Source of the DNA: Bacteroidales bacterium 45-6
GTDB lineage: Bacteria; Bacteroidota; Bacteroidia; Bacteroidales; Dysgonomonadaceae
DNA length: 9,896 nucleotides
Reading direction: 5' to 3'
NCBI GenBank assembly: GCA_001897035.1
Contig: MKRS01000356.1
Coordinates: 1 to 9,896 of the forward strand
In this document: piece by piece, positions 1 through 8,036 of the stretch
Layout: each line of letters opens with the position of its first letter
How positions within the stretch are numbered: position 1 is the first letter of the stretch
Made by a program: the position numbers and the translations under genes
Notes under the pieces: generated by a model
The model's database searches: none
What the model saw: only the letters and a program-made list of their open reading frames with translations
What the model was told of the DNA's origin: nothing

Positions 1-441
1 TTCTAAATTCACCACAGAGTCATTGTGAAGCAATTTTGGGGAAAGTGTTAGCCTCCATCTTGGCGATAGAAGATCTTTCGGCACTTTAATCAAAAAGTCC
101 ACGTCAACCTTTCCTTTATGCTCGGGGGCGAATTTATATTTTGTGGTAACCTTGACTTCCTGGATATGCAACCCCGAATCCATGCGTCCTTGGATGATAG
201 TATTCTGAACTTCTTTCTCATCGTCAGGCAATGTTTCCTCGGCATGTTTGTATTCGATCTTCTCCGATAGGGATAAGTCTTGTGGAAGCTCTATTCTCGG
301 ATACTTTGTTTGTAGATAGAGGCTTTTGGTCTCAAGGTTGGCTTCCTTTTTCAAAACTTGTTTTATTGAATAGATAGGAGAACAGAGGACTAACCCAATG
401 CTTGAGAATAAGATGATGTTGCGTCTTGTAATTTTGGCCAT
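1..441 (-). CDS. Exported protein of unknown function, Bacteroidales type (5' part only)
   Basis: The reading frame opens with ATG at 441 and stays open for 147 codons to the left edge, so only the N-terminal part is present. It begins MAKITRRN, then has a hydrophobic run (IILFSSIGLVLC, residues 9-20) and SPIYS, which looks like a Sec signal peptide. Cys20 is preceded by Leu rather than Gly, Ala or Ser, so it is not a canonical lipobox. The mature part visible here is charged and soluble-looking and ends with a segment containing KVPKDLLSPRWRL and SPKLLHNDS. This resembles uncharacterised exported proteins I associate with Bacteroidales, but I cannot name a family. It follows the Wzi-family gene on the same strand, 113 bp downstream and beyond a terminator hairpin, so it may have its own promoter or depend on read-through. 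I see no -7 element in the spacer. Cell-surface or periplasmic location is inferred from the signal peptide and the neighbour. Confidence 0.75.
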   Translation of the reverse strand, partial: MAKITRRNIILFSSIGLVLCSPIYSIKQVLKKEANLETKSLYLQTKYPRIELPQDLSLSEKIEYKHAEETLPDDEKEVQNTIIQGRMDSGLHIQEVKVTTKYKFAPEHKGKVDVDFLIKVPKDLLSPRWRLTLSPKLLHNDSVVNLE

Positions 442-443
442 TA

Positions 444-456
444 TATTGTTGTTTTA
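444..456 (-). promoter_or_regulatory. A-rich translation-start element before the exported-protein gene
   Basis: On the minus strand TAAAACAACAATA lies exactly 2 nt before the ATG at 441. The identical 13 nt occurs at the identical distance before acnA (7774-7786). Bacteroidota start sites generally lack Shine-Dalgarno sequences and favour A-rich upstream regions, so this is read as an initiation-enhancing segment. That role is inferred. Confidence 0.35.
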
Positions 457-499
457 TGAAAGACTTCTGTTGTTTGTAAATGTTATGGAGTTTTCGTAA

Positions 500-536
500 G
501 AAAACCTAAATTCCATTAGAGAGAATTTAGGTTTTC
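500..536 (-). terminator. Intrinsic terminator after the Wzi-family gene
   Basis: A perfect 14-bp stem is formed by 500-513 and 523-536 with a 9-nt loop (514-522). Read on the minus strand it begins 18 nt after the TGA stop of the Wzi-family gene (555-557), and the 3' arm ends in TTTTC followed by TT, giving a short U-rich tail. The stem is A/T-rich at its base with GG/CC pairs inside. The position fits termination, possibly partial, between the two envelope genes. Confidence 0.7.
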
Positions 537-554
537 ATGTTTTTGGATTAAGTT

Positions 555-2054
555 TCAGAATAATTTGCCTGCCATTTTTATGGTTAGACCCGCTCCGAAG
601 GTATCGGATCCAAAGAATGCGCCATTGTCGTATGCAACAGAGCATTTGATGCTTAGACCCGTTATTTTGGGGTAATTATAGGTCACGCCCAACAAAGACG
701 CAATGCCCGTTTTTGCTTCGGAATATGGCTTTCTATAAGTTCCGTCCGAAGTCCCGTAGGTAGTGAGGAGCGAATATTGGAATTCGTCGTTAATATGTCC
801 TTCAAGGCCTACGTGCATTGCCGAAATTCTATTACTCTTAAATCCGAGTGTGCCGTCTCCGTTATATTCTGGAGAAAGGAGAAGTGGATTTCCCATGCCC
901 CTGCCGTAGTAGCTGCTTCCTTGCTCGTGTGCAGGTTGGTTGTAGTAGTTGGATAAGTGGCTTGCTCTTTGTTGTTTTGTGTAGAGATACTCCAGCACGA
1001 GACCAGAAAAGAATTTCTTGCGCAAACTCTTGTATTCCAATCCGAGAAGCATGTCTCGGTAATTCTTAAAGAAAATATCGTCTTTTGCTTCAATAAAGTG
1101 CTGGGCATAGAAGCTATACACCTCGTCGGCATAATTTTGTCCATAATCTACCCTGAAATTGTAGGAGGCAAGATGCGAACCGCTTCTGGACTCGTCCGAC
1201 GGAATAAGGACTCTTGCAAAATTATTGGATGCCGAAGTAGGATATGTCCACTCTCCATTCTTATACCGGAAATTGTCACCGTTCCACTGCACGTAATCAT
1301 TTACGCCAACGATCCACTGCACGCTTTGGGGCTTCGATTTGATGTCGCCCAGTCTTAAGTATAATGACTTGTGGTGAGATAAAGGATTCTTTACAAAATT
1401 TTGATTGTTTGGAACTGCTGTTTTTTCCAAATAATCCCCATCCAAGTATTTCCCAATAGCAAAATCCCCCTTGATGTATAACCTGTTCTTTGTGTGAGGA
1501 ATCAGTGTGAATTTCGGGATGCTGATCTTCACTTCCGGATTGGGGCGGACATTGTTGGAGTAAACCATATCGCCAGAGCTTAAATTCTGGTTTACGATGG
1601 CAGACTCATGTTGCTCCCTGCTGCCAAGGCTAATCGCCAGCGATCTCCATTTGACCTCGGCAAAGGCTTGTTGCACCCAATAGGAATTCCTATTAGGAGC
1701 TTTAGATACGACAACTAAATCCAGCCCGAGGTTGTAGGATAATTCCCTTGACAAGGTTTGGTTGTAAAAAGAACCAGCCTTAACATACGCATTGTTATTT
1801 TCCAAAGGTACAACACCCCAAGAGTGGCTGACCATCCAAAAAGGAGTTTGATCTCCAGTGGAATACGAGCCGAAGGTTTCTAAGCTGTACGTTGCATTTC
1901 GAGTTTTGAGAAAGACACCTCCCTCTCTTTCGGTTTTAGGCAATTGACCTGTTTGGGCTTCTTGCCCCCAAAGTGCTAATATTGGTAATAAAAATATTAC
2001 TAATATTATAATCCATAGAGTCTTTTTGGGTAACATATTACTTTTGATTTTCAT
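555..2054 (-). CDS. Capsule assembly Wzi-family outer-membrane protein
   Basis: A 499-residue protein with a signal peptide: charged start MKIKSNMLPKK, hydrophobic core of about residues 13-28, likely cleavage after ALWG near residue 30. The mature protein matches the Bacteroidota Wzi family (Pfam Caps_assemb_Wzi): an early GSYSTGDQTPFWM segment, repeated amphipathic strands rich in Tyr, Asn and Gly, the block GSREQHESAIVNQNLSSG, and NNVRPNPEVKIS. It ends in Phe, as integral outer-membrane beta-barrels usually do. The length is normal for the family. In enteric bacteria Wzi is an outer-membrane lectin that attaches capsular polysaccharide to the surface. In Bacteroidota the family is widespread and its exact role is less certain, and no capsule genes are visible here. 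The first ATG at 2054 was chosen because it precedes the full signal peptide; Met7 is an alternative. A weak promoter-like pair (TATATTTC at 2315-2322 with TTG at 2340-2342) lies upstream, and a terminator follows at 500-536. Confidence 0.85.
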   Translation of the reverse strand: MKIKSNMLPKKTLWIIILVIFLLPILALWGQEAQTGQLPKTEREGGVFLKTRNATYSLETFGSYSTGDQTPFWMVSHSWGVVPLENNNAYVKAGSFYNQTLSRELSYNLGLDLVVVSKAPNRNSYWVQQAFAEVKWRSLAISLGSREQHESAIVNQNLSSGDMVYSNNVRPNPEVKISIPKFTLIPHTKNRLYIKGDFAIGKYLDGDYLEKTAVPNNQNFVKNPLSHHKSLYLRLGDIKSKPQSVQWIVGVNDYVQWNGDNFRYKNGEWTYPTSASNNFARVLIPSDESRSGSHLASYNFRVDYGQNYADEVYSFYAQHFIEAKDDIFFKNYRDMLLGLEYKSLRKKFFSGLVLEYLYTKQQRASHLSNYYNQPAHEQGSSYYGRGMGNPLLLSPEYNGDGTLGFKSNRISAMHVGLEGHINDEFQYSLLTTYGTSDGTYRKPYSEAKTGIASLLGVTYNYPKITGLSIKCSVAYDNGAFFGSDTFGAGLTIKMAGKLF

Positions 2055-2570
2055 TGGTTTATAATCGTCGTTGGTGGAATGGTGAAATACGTTGGGATAC
2101 TCATCTATATTCTTACAGCCTTAATTTTTTGAAAGACAAATTAAAAAATAGCAGTTCCCAATACCACTCTGCATATTGATTTTTCGGAGAGTAAATAAAG
2201 TAAAGATCAAGAAAGAAAGGCATTATCAAACTTATTACGAACTTAGATGCTATTTGCACCATGGCATTAAAATAAATTTTGATATGCAAAAAAATATAAT
2301 ACACACGTTGGATAGAAATATAAGTTCTTTGACATACCTCAACTATAATACCATAAGTATTTACTAAGAGCTTTTCTTTCTTTTCGTAATTGGAATTGCT
2401 ACCTAAATAACAGAACTAATAATCTGATTTTCCTTAACTTTTAATTTTCCGTTCCTCGGATATTCTTATCTTCACAAAAATAATCCTTTTTTTTTATTTA
2501 TCGAAATTTGTTTGACAATCTTTTGTGTAGCAGGTTGATCTTTATTTGTTAATTAACTTTTGTTTTGATA

Positions 2571-2680
2571 TATTAGGTAAACATGGCGGTTTCTCTTCGT
2601 CGTTTTCTCTCACATTGCCAATGCTATGCCACACAAACTGAATCATTGGTCTTTAGTCCGAACCTCTGTCCTACCTAATA
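2571..2680. repeat. 110-bp element bounded by 9-bp inverted repeats; candidate structured RNA or relic
   Basis: TATTAGGTA at 2571-2579 is the exact reverse complement of TACCTAATA at 2672-2680. Inside, nested pairings are possible: 2588-2591 with 2661-2664 (GGTT/AACC) and CCAATG 2618-2623 with CATTGG 2644-2649. The element is less A/T-rich than the flanks. It can be read as a 31-codon frame on the plus strand (ATG 2583, TAA 2676-2678, stop inside the right repeat) and as a 34-codon frame on the minus strand (2646 down to 2542); neither is recognised. It could be a small RNA, a short non-autonomous mobile element or a degraded insertion-sequence end. No target-site duplication is evident next to the repeats. 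Confidence 0.4.
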
Positions 2681-2792
2681 CCGTTTCTTATTATATAGTG
2701 TTACTGCAAAATATTGATTTCTGGCTGGATCTTTTGATCTGATCGGCTCCGATAGTTTCATCTATTGCGGGCATTTATTGAAATTGAAAAAT

Positions 2793-2828
2793 GGTGGGAG
2801 CATAAGTTCACGAAGAAATGCTTCCACC
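2793..2828 (-). terminator. Intrinsic terminator of the acnA-icd-gltA operon
   Basis: GGTGGGAGCAT (2793-2803) pairs with ATGCTTCCACC (2818-2828): 11 bp with one mismatch and a 14-nt loop. On the minus strand the hairpin starts 23 nt after the gltA TAA stop (2852-2854) and is followed by ATTTTTC, a U-rich tail. The other side carries nine T on the plus strand (2829-2837), so the structure could also stop transcription coming from the left. Confidence 0.8.
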
Positions 2829-2851
2829 TTTTTTTTTAGCTGCTTGGATTC

Positions 2852-4198
2852 TTATCTTTGCCCCAAATCCACATACTGGGTTGTACCACCAGCATTCTTG
2901 TAAGCAGGACGGATGATGCGTCTTTCCTTGAAGTTCAGTTCTTCAATGCGGTGCGCCGTCCATCCGACGATACGTGCCATGGCAAACAAGGGGGTGTATA
3001 TCTCTTTGGGGAGGCCGATCATCTCATAGACAAATCCTGAATAGAAATCGACATTGGCGCAAACCAGTTTGTTGGATGATTTGCCTTTCATTTCCATGAA
3101 ATTGTGGACAGCGCGCTCTTCAACCAGGGTGTAGAACTCGAATTCTTTCAGGCGTCCTTTCTCTTTGGCCAATTCGCGGGCCATTTCTTTCAAGAGGATG
3201 GCGCGGGGATCGGAGATGGTGTAGATGGCATGGCCTATTCCGTAGATGAGCCCGGATTTGTTGTATGCTTCTTTCCGAAGGATTTTCTGCAGGTAAGCAT
3301 CCACTTCGGTTATGTCTTTCCAGTTTTTTACATTTTTTTTGATGTCCTTCATCATGTCCACCACTTTCAGGTTGGCTCCTCCGTGGAGGGGGCCTTTCAA
3401 CGACCCGATGCCTGCCGCGATGGCCGAATAGGTGTCGGTGCCGGCTGAGCTTGTCACACGCACGGTGAATGTGGAGTTGTTACCGCCGCCGTGGTCTGCA
3501 TGTAGCATCATCGACAAGTCCAATATTTTTACGTCAAGTGGAGTATATTTCCCGCTGCCCTTCATCATGTAGAGGAAGTTCTCGGCCAAGGAAACCCCCT
3601 TTTTCGGGTGTCGGATATGCAACGATTGCCCTTTGTTGTGGCGCAACGCATTGTAAGCGTATGCGATGATGGTGGGGAATGCTGCGATCAGGTTGAGCGA
3701 TTGCTTCACGAGGTTTTCGTCGGAAGTGTCGTCGGCATGTTTGTCGAAAGTGTAAAGTTCCAGCACGCTCCGGGCGAGGATGTTCATCACATTGAATCCT
3801 TCGAGGTCAATGATGTGCATCGTGATCTGTTGCTTGAGGTCCATGGTCTGGTTGAGCAACTTGCTGAAGTCGGATAGCTCCTCCTTGTTGGGTAGGTATC
3901 CGGCCAAGATAAGAAAGATGGTTTCTTCGAATCCTAAGCGGTTTTCTTTTTGTGTTCCCCTCACGATGTCTTCAACATCGATTCCCCGGTAAAGAAGCTT
4001 GCCGGGTATGGCTCTGGTGGAGCCATCCGAAAGCCGTTCGTAACCAACCACGTCGCCTACTTTTGTTAATCCTACAACGACACCCGTGTGGTCTTCGTTG
4101 CGGAGTCCACGTTTTACATTGTAAGTTTTGAATAATTCTGGGTCCAGCAACGTTGTTGTATGGATCGTTTCCGAGATTTTTTTAATGATTTTGTCCAT
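2852..4198 (-). CDS. gltA: Citrate synthase
   Basis: A 448-residue cytoplasmic enzyme that condenses acetyl-CoA and oxaloacetate to citrate, entering the oxidative branch of the TCA cycle. The core fold motifs are in order: LLYRGIDVEDIV (about 68-79), HADHGGGNNSTF (233-244, substrate-binding His), GPLHGGAN (269-276, His272 matching catalytic His274 of the pig enzyme), GIGHAIYTISDPR (320-332, His323 and Arg332) and ANVDFYSG (381-388, Asp384 matching catalytic Asp375). All catalytic residues are present. The length is slightly above the 427 residues of E. coli GltA because of an N-terminal extension of about 30-40 residues. A 2-methylcitrate synthase activity cannot be excluded by motifs, but the neighbours argue for citrate. 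It is the last gene of the acnA-icd-gltA unit, 40 bp after icd, and an intrinsic terminator follows. AAGGA sits only 2 nt before the ATG, too close to act as a normal Shine-Dalgarno site. Confidence 0.97.
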   Translation of the reverse strand: MDKIIKKISETIHTTTLLDPELFKTYNVKRGLRNEDHTGVVVGLTKVGDVVGYERLSDGSTRAIPGKLLYRGIDVEDIVRGTQKENRLGFEETIFLILAGYLPNKEELSDFSKLLNQTMDLKQQITMHIIDLEGFNVMNILARSVLELYTFDKHADDTSDENLVKQSLNLIAAFPTIIAYAYNALRHNKGQSLHIRHPKKGVSLAENFLYMMKGSGKYTPLDVKILDLSMMLHADHGGGNNSTFTVRVTSSAGTDTYSAIAAGIGSLKGPLHGGANLKVVDMMKDIKKNVKNWKDITEVDAYLQKILRKEAYNKSGLIYGIGHAIYTISDPRAILLKEMARELAKEKGRLKEFEFYTLVEERAVHNFMEMKGKSSNKLVCANVDFYSGFVYEMIGLPKEIYTPLFAMARIVGWTAHRIEELNFKERRIIRPAYKNAGGTTQYVDLGQR

Positions 4199-4238
4199 AA
4201 TCCTTGGTAATTGATATTTTTTTAGGTTTCTTTTCTTT

Positions 4239-5444
4239 TTATTTCTGTGTTAAGTCCACATTTTGGATCACCTCCACTAATTCTTCACAAAATTCGGAAG
4301 TGCTAAGGATATGCCCCTCCGGCATGAACCTTGCCAGATCTGCCGTTGCGCGGCTTGCGCTATACAGATGTTCCAACCCTTCGGTGATGAGCCTGCCGGC
4401 TTCTTCCCATCCGAGGTATTCGAGCAGCATCACGGCTGATAGTAGCAAGGACGATGGATTTGCCTTGTTCAAGCCGGCAATGTCAGGGGCTGTACCATGG
4501 GTTGCCTCGAAGATGGCGTGTCCGGTGTTGTAGTTGATGTTCGCTCCAGGGGCTATGCCGATTCCTCCTACCATGGCAGCCAGCTGATCCGAAATGTAGT
4601 CGCCGTTGAGGTTCAATGTGGCTACTACCTGATATTCTTCCGGTTTCAGCAGCGTGTTTTGCAGGAATGCGTCGGCAATCACGTCTTTGATGACTAATTT
4701 GCCGGATTCGAGCTCCTTGCCGAACTCACGTTTGGCCAACTCGTATCCCCAGGTTTTGAAGCCGCCTTCTGTGAATTTCATGATATTTCCTTTGTGAACT
4801 AAGGTCACGGACGGTAGTTCGTGGTCAAGGGCGTATTGAATGGCACAGCGGATCAACCTTTCGGAACCATCCACCGATACAGGCTTCACTCCAAAGGAAG
4901 AAGTTTCGGGAAAACGAACCTTGGTGACGCCCAATTCTTCGCTGATGAACTTATAGAATTTCTTGGCTTCTTCCGTACCTTGCATCCATTCTATTCCGGC
5001 ATAAATGTCTTCGGTGTTTTCCCTGAAGATCACCATGCTCACCTTTTCCGGATGCTTGTAGGGGGTGGCTACTCCCTTGAACCAGCGTACAGGACGCACG
5101 CAGGAGAACAAGTCCAAATCTTGCCTCAAGGCCACATTCAGTGAGCGGATACCTCCCCCGATGGGTGTCGTCAGAGGTCCTTTGATGCCCACTAAATGTT
5201 GGCGAAAAGCTTCTATCGTTTCGTCTGGAAGCCAAGTGCCGGTTGCATTGAAAGCCTTTTCTCCAGCCAGGGCTTCCTTCCATTCAATCTTTCGTTTGCC
5301 CTTGTAGGCTTTTTCCACGGATTTGTCAATAACCTTGCAGCCGTTTTGCCAAATCTCCTTGCCTACGCCATCGCCCTCGATAAAAGGAATCGTCGGGTTT
5401 TCCGGCACAATCAACTCATTGCCATTTTTCGTGATTTTTGCCAT
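4239..5444 (-). CDS. icd: Isocitrate dehydrogenase, E. coli-type fold with NAD-type cofactor residues
   Basis: A 401-residue enzyme that oxidatively decarboxylates isocitrate to 2-oxoglutarate. It aligns along its length with the E. coli homodimeric enzyme. Isocitrate-binding residues are conserved: [10 protein letters not shown] (Ser101, Asn103, Arg107), Arg117, Arg141, DIYAGIEW with Tyr148, VHKGN with Lys218, and metal ligands Asp258, Asp282 and Asp286. Ser101 matches Ser113, the E. coli phosphorylation site. The cofactor loop reads [15 protein letters not shown]: Asp321, Ile322 and Ala328 occupy the positions of E. coli Lys344, Tyr345 and Val351, and Ala368 replaces Tyr391, while Arg372 (Arg395) is kept. 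In this superfamily Asp/Ile/Ala marks NAD use and Lys/Tyr/Val marks NADP use. NAD specificity is therefore inferred, against the usual NADP label for this length and type. It lies 71 bp after acnA and 40 bp before gltA in one transcription unit. Confidence 0.95.
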   Translation of the reverse strand: MAKITKNGNELIVPENPTIPFIEGDGVGKEIWQNGCKVIDKSVEKAYKGKRKIEWKEALAGEKAFNATGTWLPDETIEAFRQHLVGIKGPLTTPIGGGIRSLNVALRQDLDLFSCVRPVRWFKGVATPYKHPEKVSMVIFRENTEDIYAGIEWMQGTEEAKKFYKFISEELGVTKVRFPETSSFGVKPVSVDGSERLIRCAIQYALDHELPSVTLVHKGNIMKFTEGGFKTWGYELAKREFGKELESGKLVIKDVIADAFLQNTLLKPEEYQVVATLNLNGDYISDQLAAMVGGIGIAPGANINYNTGHAIFEATHGTAPDIAGLNKANPSSLLLSAVMLLEYLGWEEAGRLITEGLEHLYSASRATADLARFMPEGHILSTSEFCEELVEVIQNVDLTQK

Positions 5445-5515
5445 CTGATTTTACTTTTCAATTTCAGAACTATTTTACCCGACACTCCGTTTCTATTCTA
5501 CTGGAAGCGATGGAA

Positions 5516-7771
5516 TTATTTTTTCATCGCATTTAAAGCACTTCCTTTCTTAAACCAATTGATTTGTAACTCATTGTAGGTGTGAGCTGCTTCGAATGAT
5601 TCTTTTGTCCCGTCTTTGTGGGTAAGTACTACTTCCAAGTTCTTTCCAGGCTGGAAATTCGCCAATCCCAAGATGCTGATCTTGTCGTCTTCTTTCACTT
5701 TTTCGTAATCGTCTTTGTTGACAAAAGTGAGAGCCAACATGCCCTGCTTCTTGAGGTTGGTTTCGTGAATCCGCGCGAATGATTTCACGATAATGGCTTT
5801 CACGTTGAGGAAACGGGGTTCCATTGCGGCATGTTCGCGGGACGATCCTTCGCCATAGTTTTCTTCGGCCACCACTACCGAGCCTATACCCGCAGCCTTG
5901 AATTGACGTGCGAGTTGCGGTACCGGAAGGTATTCGCCCGTGGCTGGATCCAATACAGCGTTGGCTTTGTCGTTGAACGAATTGATCGCACCGATCAGCA
6001 TGTTGTCCGAAATGTTGTCCAAATGGCCGCGGAATTTCAACCAGGGGCCTGCCATGGAGATGTGGTCGGTGGTGCATTTTCCTTTGGCCTTGATTAGTAG
6101 GGGCTGCTCTACGATGTCTTTCCCGTCCCACGGTGCAAAAGGGGTAAGCTTTTGCAAACGCTTGGAGTCGGGGGCGATTTCCACAAGAATGTTGTTGCCT
6201 TCTGCAATCGGGGCAACGTATCCAGGATTTCCTTCGTCGAAACCGTTGGAAGGCAATTCCAAACCTTGGGGTTCGGCCAATTTAACGGCTTCTCCCTTGT
6301 CGTTGACTAAGGTATCCGTAATGGGGTTGAAGGTCAGGTCGCCCGAGATAGCAAATGCAGCCACCAATTCGGGTGAAGTGACAAAAGCGTGCGTATTGGG
6401 ATTGCCATCGTTGCGCTTGGCGAAGTTACGGTTGAAAGATGTCACTATCGAGTTGGGGCGATCAGTGAACTCTTCGGTACGTTTCCATTGTCCGATGCAA
6501 GGGCCGCAGGCGTTCGCCATTATTTTTGCTCCCGCATCTTCGAATTTCTTGATGATTCCGTCCCTGATGGCCGTTGCATACACCTGTTCCGATCCCGGAT
6601 TGATGATTAACTGGCTTTTGATGCTGATTCCTTTTGTGTGTGCATCTTCAACGATATTGGCTGCGCGAGACATGTCTTCGTAGGACGAATTGGTGCATGA
6701 ACCGATCAGCCCTACTTCCATCGTTTTGGGGTATCCTTCCTCGATTACTTTTTGAGCAAATTCGGAAATTGCGTTTGCTGCATCTGGGGTGAACGGCCCG
6801 TTCACGTATGGCTCTAGCTTGTCCAAGTCGATCTCGATAACCCGGTCGTAATATTTTTCCGGTGCCAGTGCTATTTCGTCGTCTGCCCTCAAGTGTTCAG
6901 CAATGGCTGCCGCTGCTTGGGCGATGTCCTCACGTCCTGTGATTTTCAAATATTCGGCGGTTTTTTCGTCGAAAGGGAAAAGCGAGGTCGTTGCACCGAC
7001 TTCTGCTCCCATGTTGCAGATGGTGGCCTTACCTGTCGCCGAGAGGCTTTTTGTCCCTTCTCCAAAATATTCTATAATGGCGTTGGTACCGCCTTTCACG
7101 GTGAGAATGCCAGCCAATTTCAAGATAACGTCTTTCGCGGATGCCCAACCTGAAAGTTTGCCGGTGAGTTTCACCCCGATCAGCTTCGGCATTTTCAATT
7201 CCCAGGGCATTCCTGCCATCACATCCACGGCGTCGGCGCCCCCCACACCTATGGCGACCATTCCAAGGCCTCCGGCATTAGGAGTGTGCGAGTCGGTGCC
7301 GATCATCATTCCGCCGGGAAAGGCGTAATTTTCGAGGATCACCTGGTGGATGATTCCAGCGCCGGGCTTCCAAAATCCGATTCCGAATTTGTTGGATACT
7401 GCCGAAAGGAAATCATATACTTCTTTGTTCGTGACTTCCGCCACATGTAAGTCTTCTTTTGCTGCTTTGTAGGCTTGAATTAAGTGGTCGCAGTGAACGG
7501 TCGATGGCACAGCCACTCTGTCTCGTCCCGATGTCATAAGTTGGAGCAGAGCCATTTGAGCGGTTGCGTCTTGCATTGCCACGCGGTCTGGCGAGAAATT
7601 GACGTAATCCACGGCGCGTGCATAGTCGGCCGTCTCTTCTCCCGGAGAGAGGTGTACGTACAAGATCTTTTCAGCTAATGTTAATGGGCGGCCTAATTTC
7701 TGTTGGATGAGAGAGATTTTTTGAGGATAAATGGCGTAAAGAGCCTCGATCATTTTGCTATCAAATGCCAT
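5516..7771 (-). CDS. acnA: Aconitate hydratase, mitochondrial type
   Basis: A 751-residue cytoplasmic [4Fe-4S] enzyme interconverting citrate and isocitrate via cis-aconitate. The length matches animal mitochondrial aconitase (about 750 residues mature) rather than bacterial AcnA (about 890) or AcnB (about 865). Long stretches are near-identical to the mitochondrial form, for example GTDSHTPN (158-165), [13 protein letters not shown] (175-187) and [10 protein letters not shown] (563-572). Cluster ligands are Cys359 (GSCTNSS) and Cys422 and Cys425 (ACGPCIG). The swivelling C-terminal domain carries the active-site loop EGSSREHAA (641-649) and [14 protein letters not shown] mitochondrial-like aconitase is already known from Bacteroides fragilis, so this is a lineage trait. 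It is the first gene of the acnA-icd-gltA unit. The start MAFDSKM is preceded by an A-rich leader and, about 75 nt upstream, a TATCTTTG -7 element. Confidence 0.97.
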   Translation of the reverse strand: MAFDSKMIEALYAIYPQKISLIQQKLGRPLTLAEKILYVHLSPGEETADYARAVDYVNFSPDRVAMQDATAQMALLQLMTSGRDRVAVPSTVHCDHLIQAYKAAKEDLHVAEVTNKEVYDFLSAVSNKFGIGFWKPGAGIIHQVILENYAFPGGMMIGTDSHTPNAGGLGMVAIGVGGADAVDVMAGMPWELKMPKLIGVKLTGKLSGWASAKDVILKLAGILTVKGGTNAIIEYFGEGTKSLSATGKATICNMGAEVGATTSLFPFDEKTAEYLKITGREDIAQAAAAIAEHLRADDEIALAPEKYYDRVIEIDLDKLEPYVNGPFTPDAANAISEFAQKVIEEGYPKTMEVGLIGSCTNSSYEDMSRAANIVEDAHTKGISIKSQLIINPGSEQVYATAIRDGIIKKFEDAGAKIMANACGPCIGQWKRTEEFTDRPNSIVTSFNRNFAKRNDGNPNTHAFVTSPELVAAFAISGDLTFNPITDTLVNDKGEAVKLAEPQGLELPSNGFDEGNPGYVAPIAEGNNILVEIAPDSKRLQKLTPFAPWDGKDIVEQPLLIKAKGKCTTDHISMAGPWLKFRGHLDNISDNMLIGAINSFNDKANAVLDPATGEYLPVPQLARQFKAAGIGSVVVAEENYGEGSSREHAAMEPRFLNVKAIIVKSFARIHETNLKKQGMLALTFVNKDDYEKVKEDDKISILGLANFQPGKNLEVVLTHKDGTKESFEAAHTYNELQINWFKKGSALNAMKK

Positions 7772-7773
7772 GT

Positions 7774-7786
7774 TATTGTTGTTTTA
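7774..7786 (-). promoter_or_regulatory. A-rich translation-start element before acnA
   Basis: On the minus strand TAAAACAACAATA sits 2 nt before the acnA ATG. It is an exact copy, at the same distance, of the segment before the exported-protein gene at 441. The other starts in the window do not have it. A role in Shine-Dalgarno-independent initiation is inferred. Confidence 0.35.
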
Positions 7787-7846
7787 GTTTAAAAATCGTG
7801 TTTAAAAATGGACAAATATTTGAGAAATGCCCATAAATGTGTTTCA

Positions 7847-7854
7847 CAAAGATA
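7847..7854 (-). promoter_or_regulatory. -7 element of a Bacteroidota-type promoter for the acnA operon
   Basis: The minus strand reads TATCTTTG, a perfect match to the Bacteroidota -7 consensus TAnnTTTG. It predicts a transcript start near 7840 and a leader of about 70 nt before the acnA ATG. No good TTTG-like -33 element is present at the expected distance, so strength and identity are uncertain; an activator could compensate. Confidence 0.4.
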
Positions 7855-8036
7855 GGTAAAAAAATATCTACTTATGGCGTTTATACAGATAAACTTAACT
7901 ACTTGAATATTTATTCACGCTCATGTTTGCCAATGGTATTTGCGATATAAGAACAAAACTAAGTGTAATTTGGTTCAAAGTATAAATTTTTGAAATTAAA
8001 TTACTACTTTTATTTTTCGTTTCGAATATATTCATT

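Larger units (their letters stand above)
2055..2851. other. 797-bp gene-poor spacer between gltA and the Wzi-family gene
   Basis: The stretch is clearly A/T-rich, with T-runs at 2487-2495 and 2829-2837. Reading frames of about 63 codons exist on both strands (2113-2304 minus, 2176-2367 plus), but they overlap each other, have A/T-driven composition and show no family resemblance, so I do not call them. Supported contents are the gltA terminator at 2793-2828 and a 110-bp inverted-repeat-bounded element at 2571-2680. A possible weak promoter reading toward the Wzi-family gene (TTG, 17 nt, TATATTTC; 2315-2342, minus) is 7/8 to the Bacteroidota -7 consensus. The 2725-2760 stretch has two small hairpins (GATC-TTTT-GATC and ATCGG-CT-CCGAT) of unclear meaning. 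Confidence 0.6.

Noticed and set aside
382..387. Possible lipoprotein lipobox at Cys20 (GLVLC) of the exported protein
   Set aside because: The residue before Cys is Leu, whereas a lipobox needs Gly, Ala or Ser there, so an ordinary signal peptide is more likely.
2113..2304. 63-codon frame on the minus strand rich in Phe, Ile and Tyr
   Set aside because: The composition reflects A/T-rich DNA, it overlaps an equally long frame on the other strand, and it shows no family motif.
2176..2367. 63-codon frame on the plus strand in the gltA/Wzi-family spacer
   Set aside because: It has no start-site signal, no recognisable sequence and opposes the overlapping minus frame; it is probably chance.
2725..2760. 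Small hairpins with GATC and ATCGG arms after the gltA terminator
   Set aside because: The stems are only 4-5 bp with 2-4 nt loops and no U-tract; too weak to call as terminators or sites.
5940..6683. 247-codon open frame on the plus strand inside acnA
   Set aside because: It is fully antisense to the strongly conserved aconitase frame, and its openness follows from acnA codon use.
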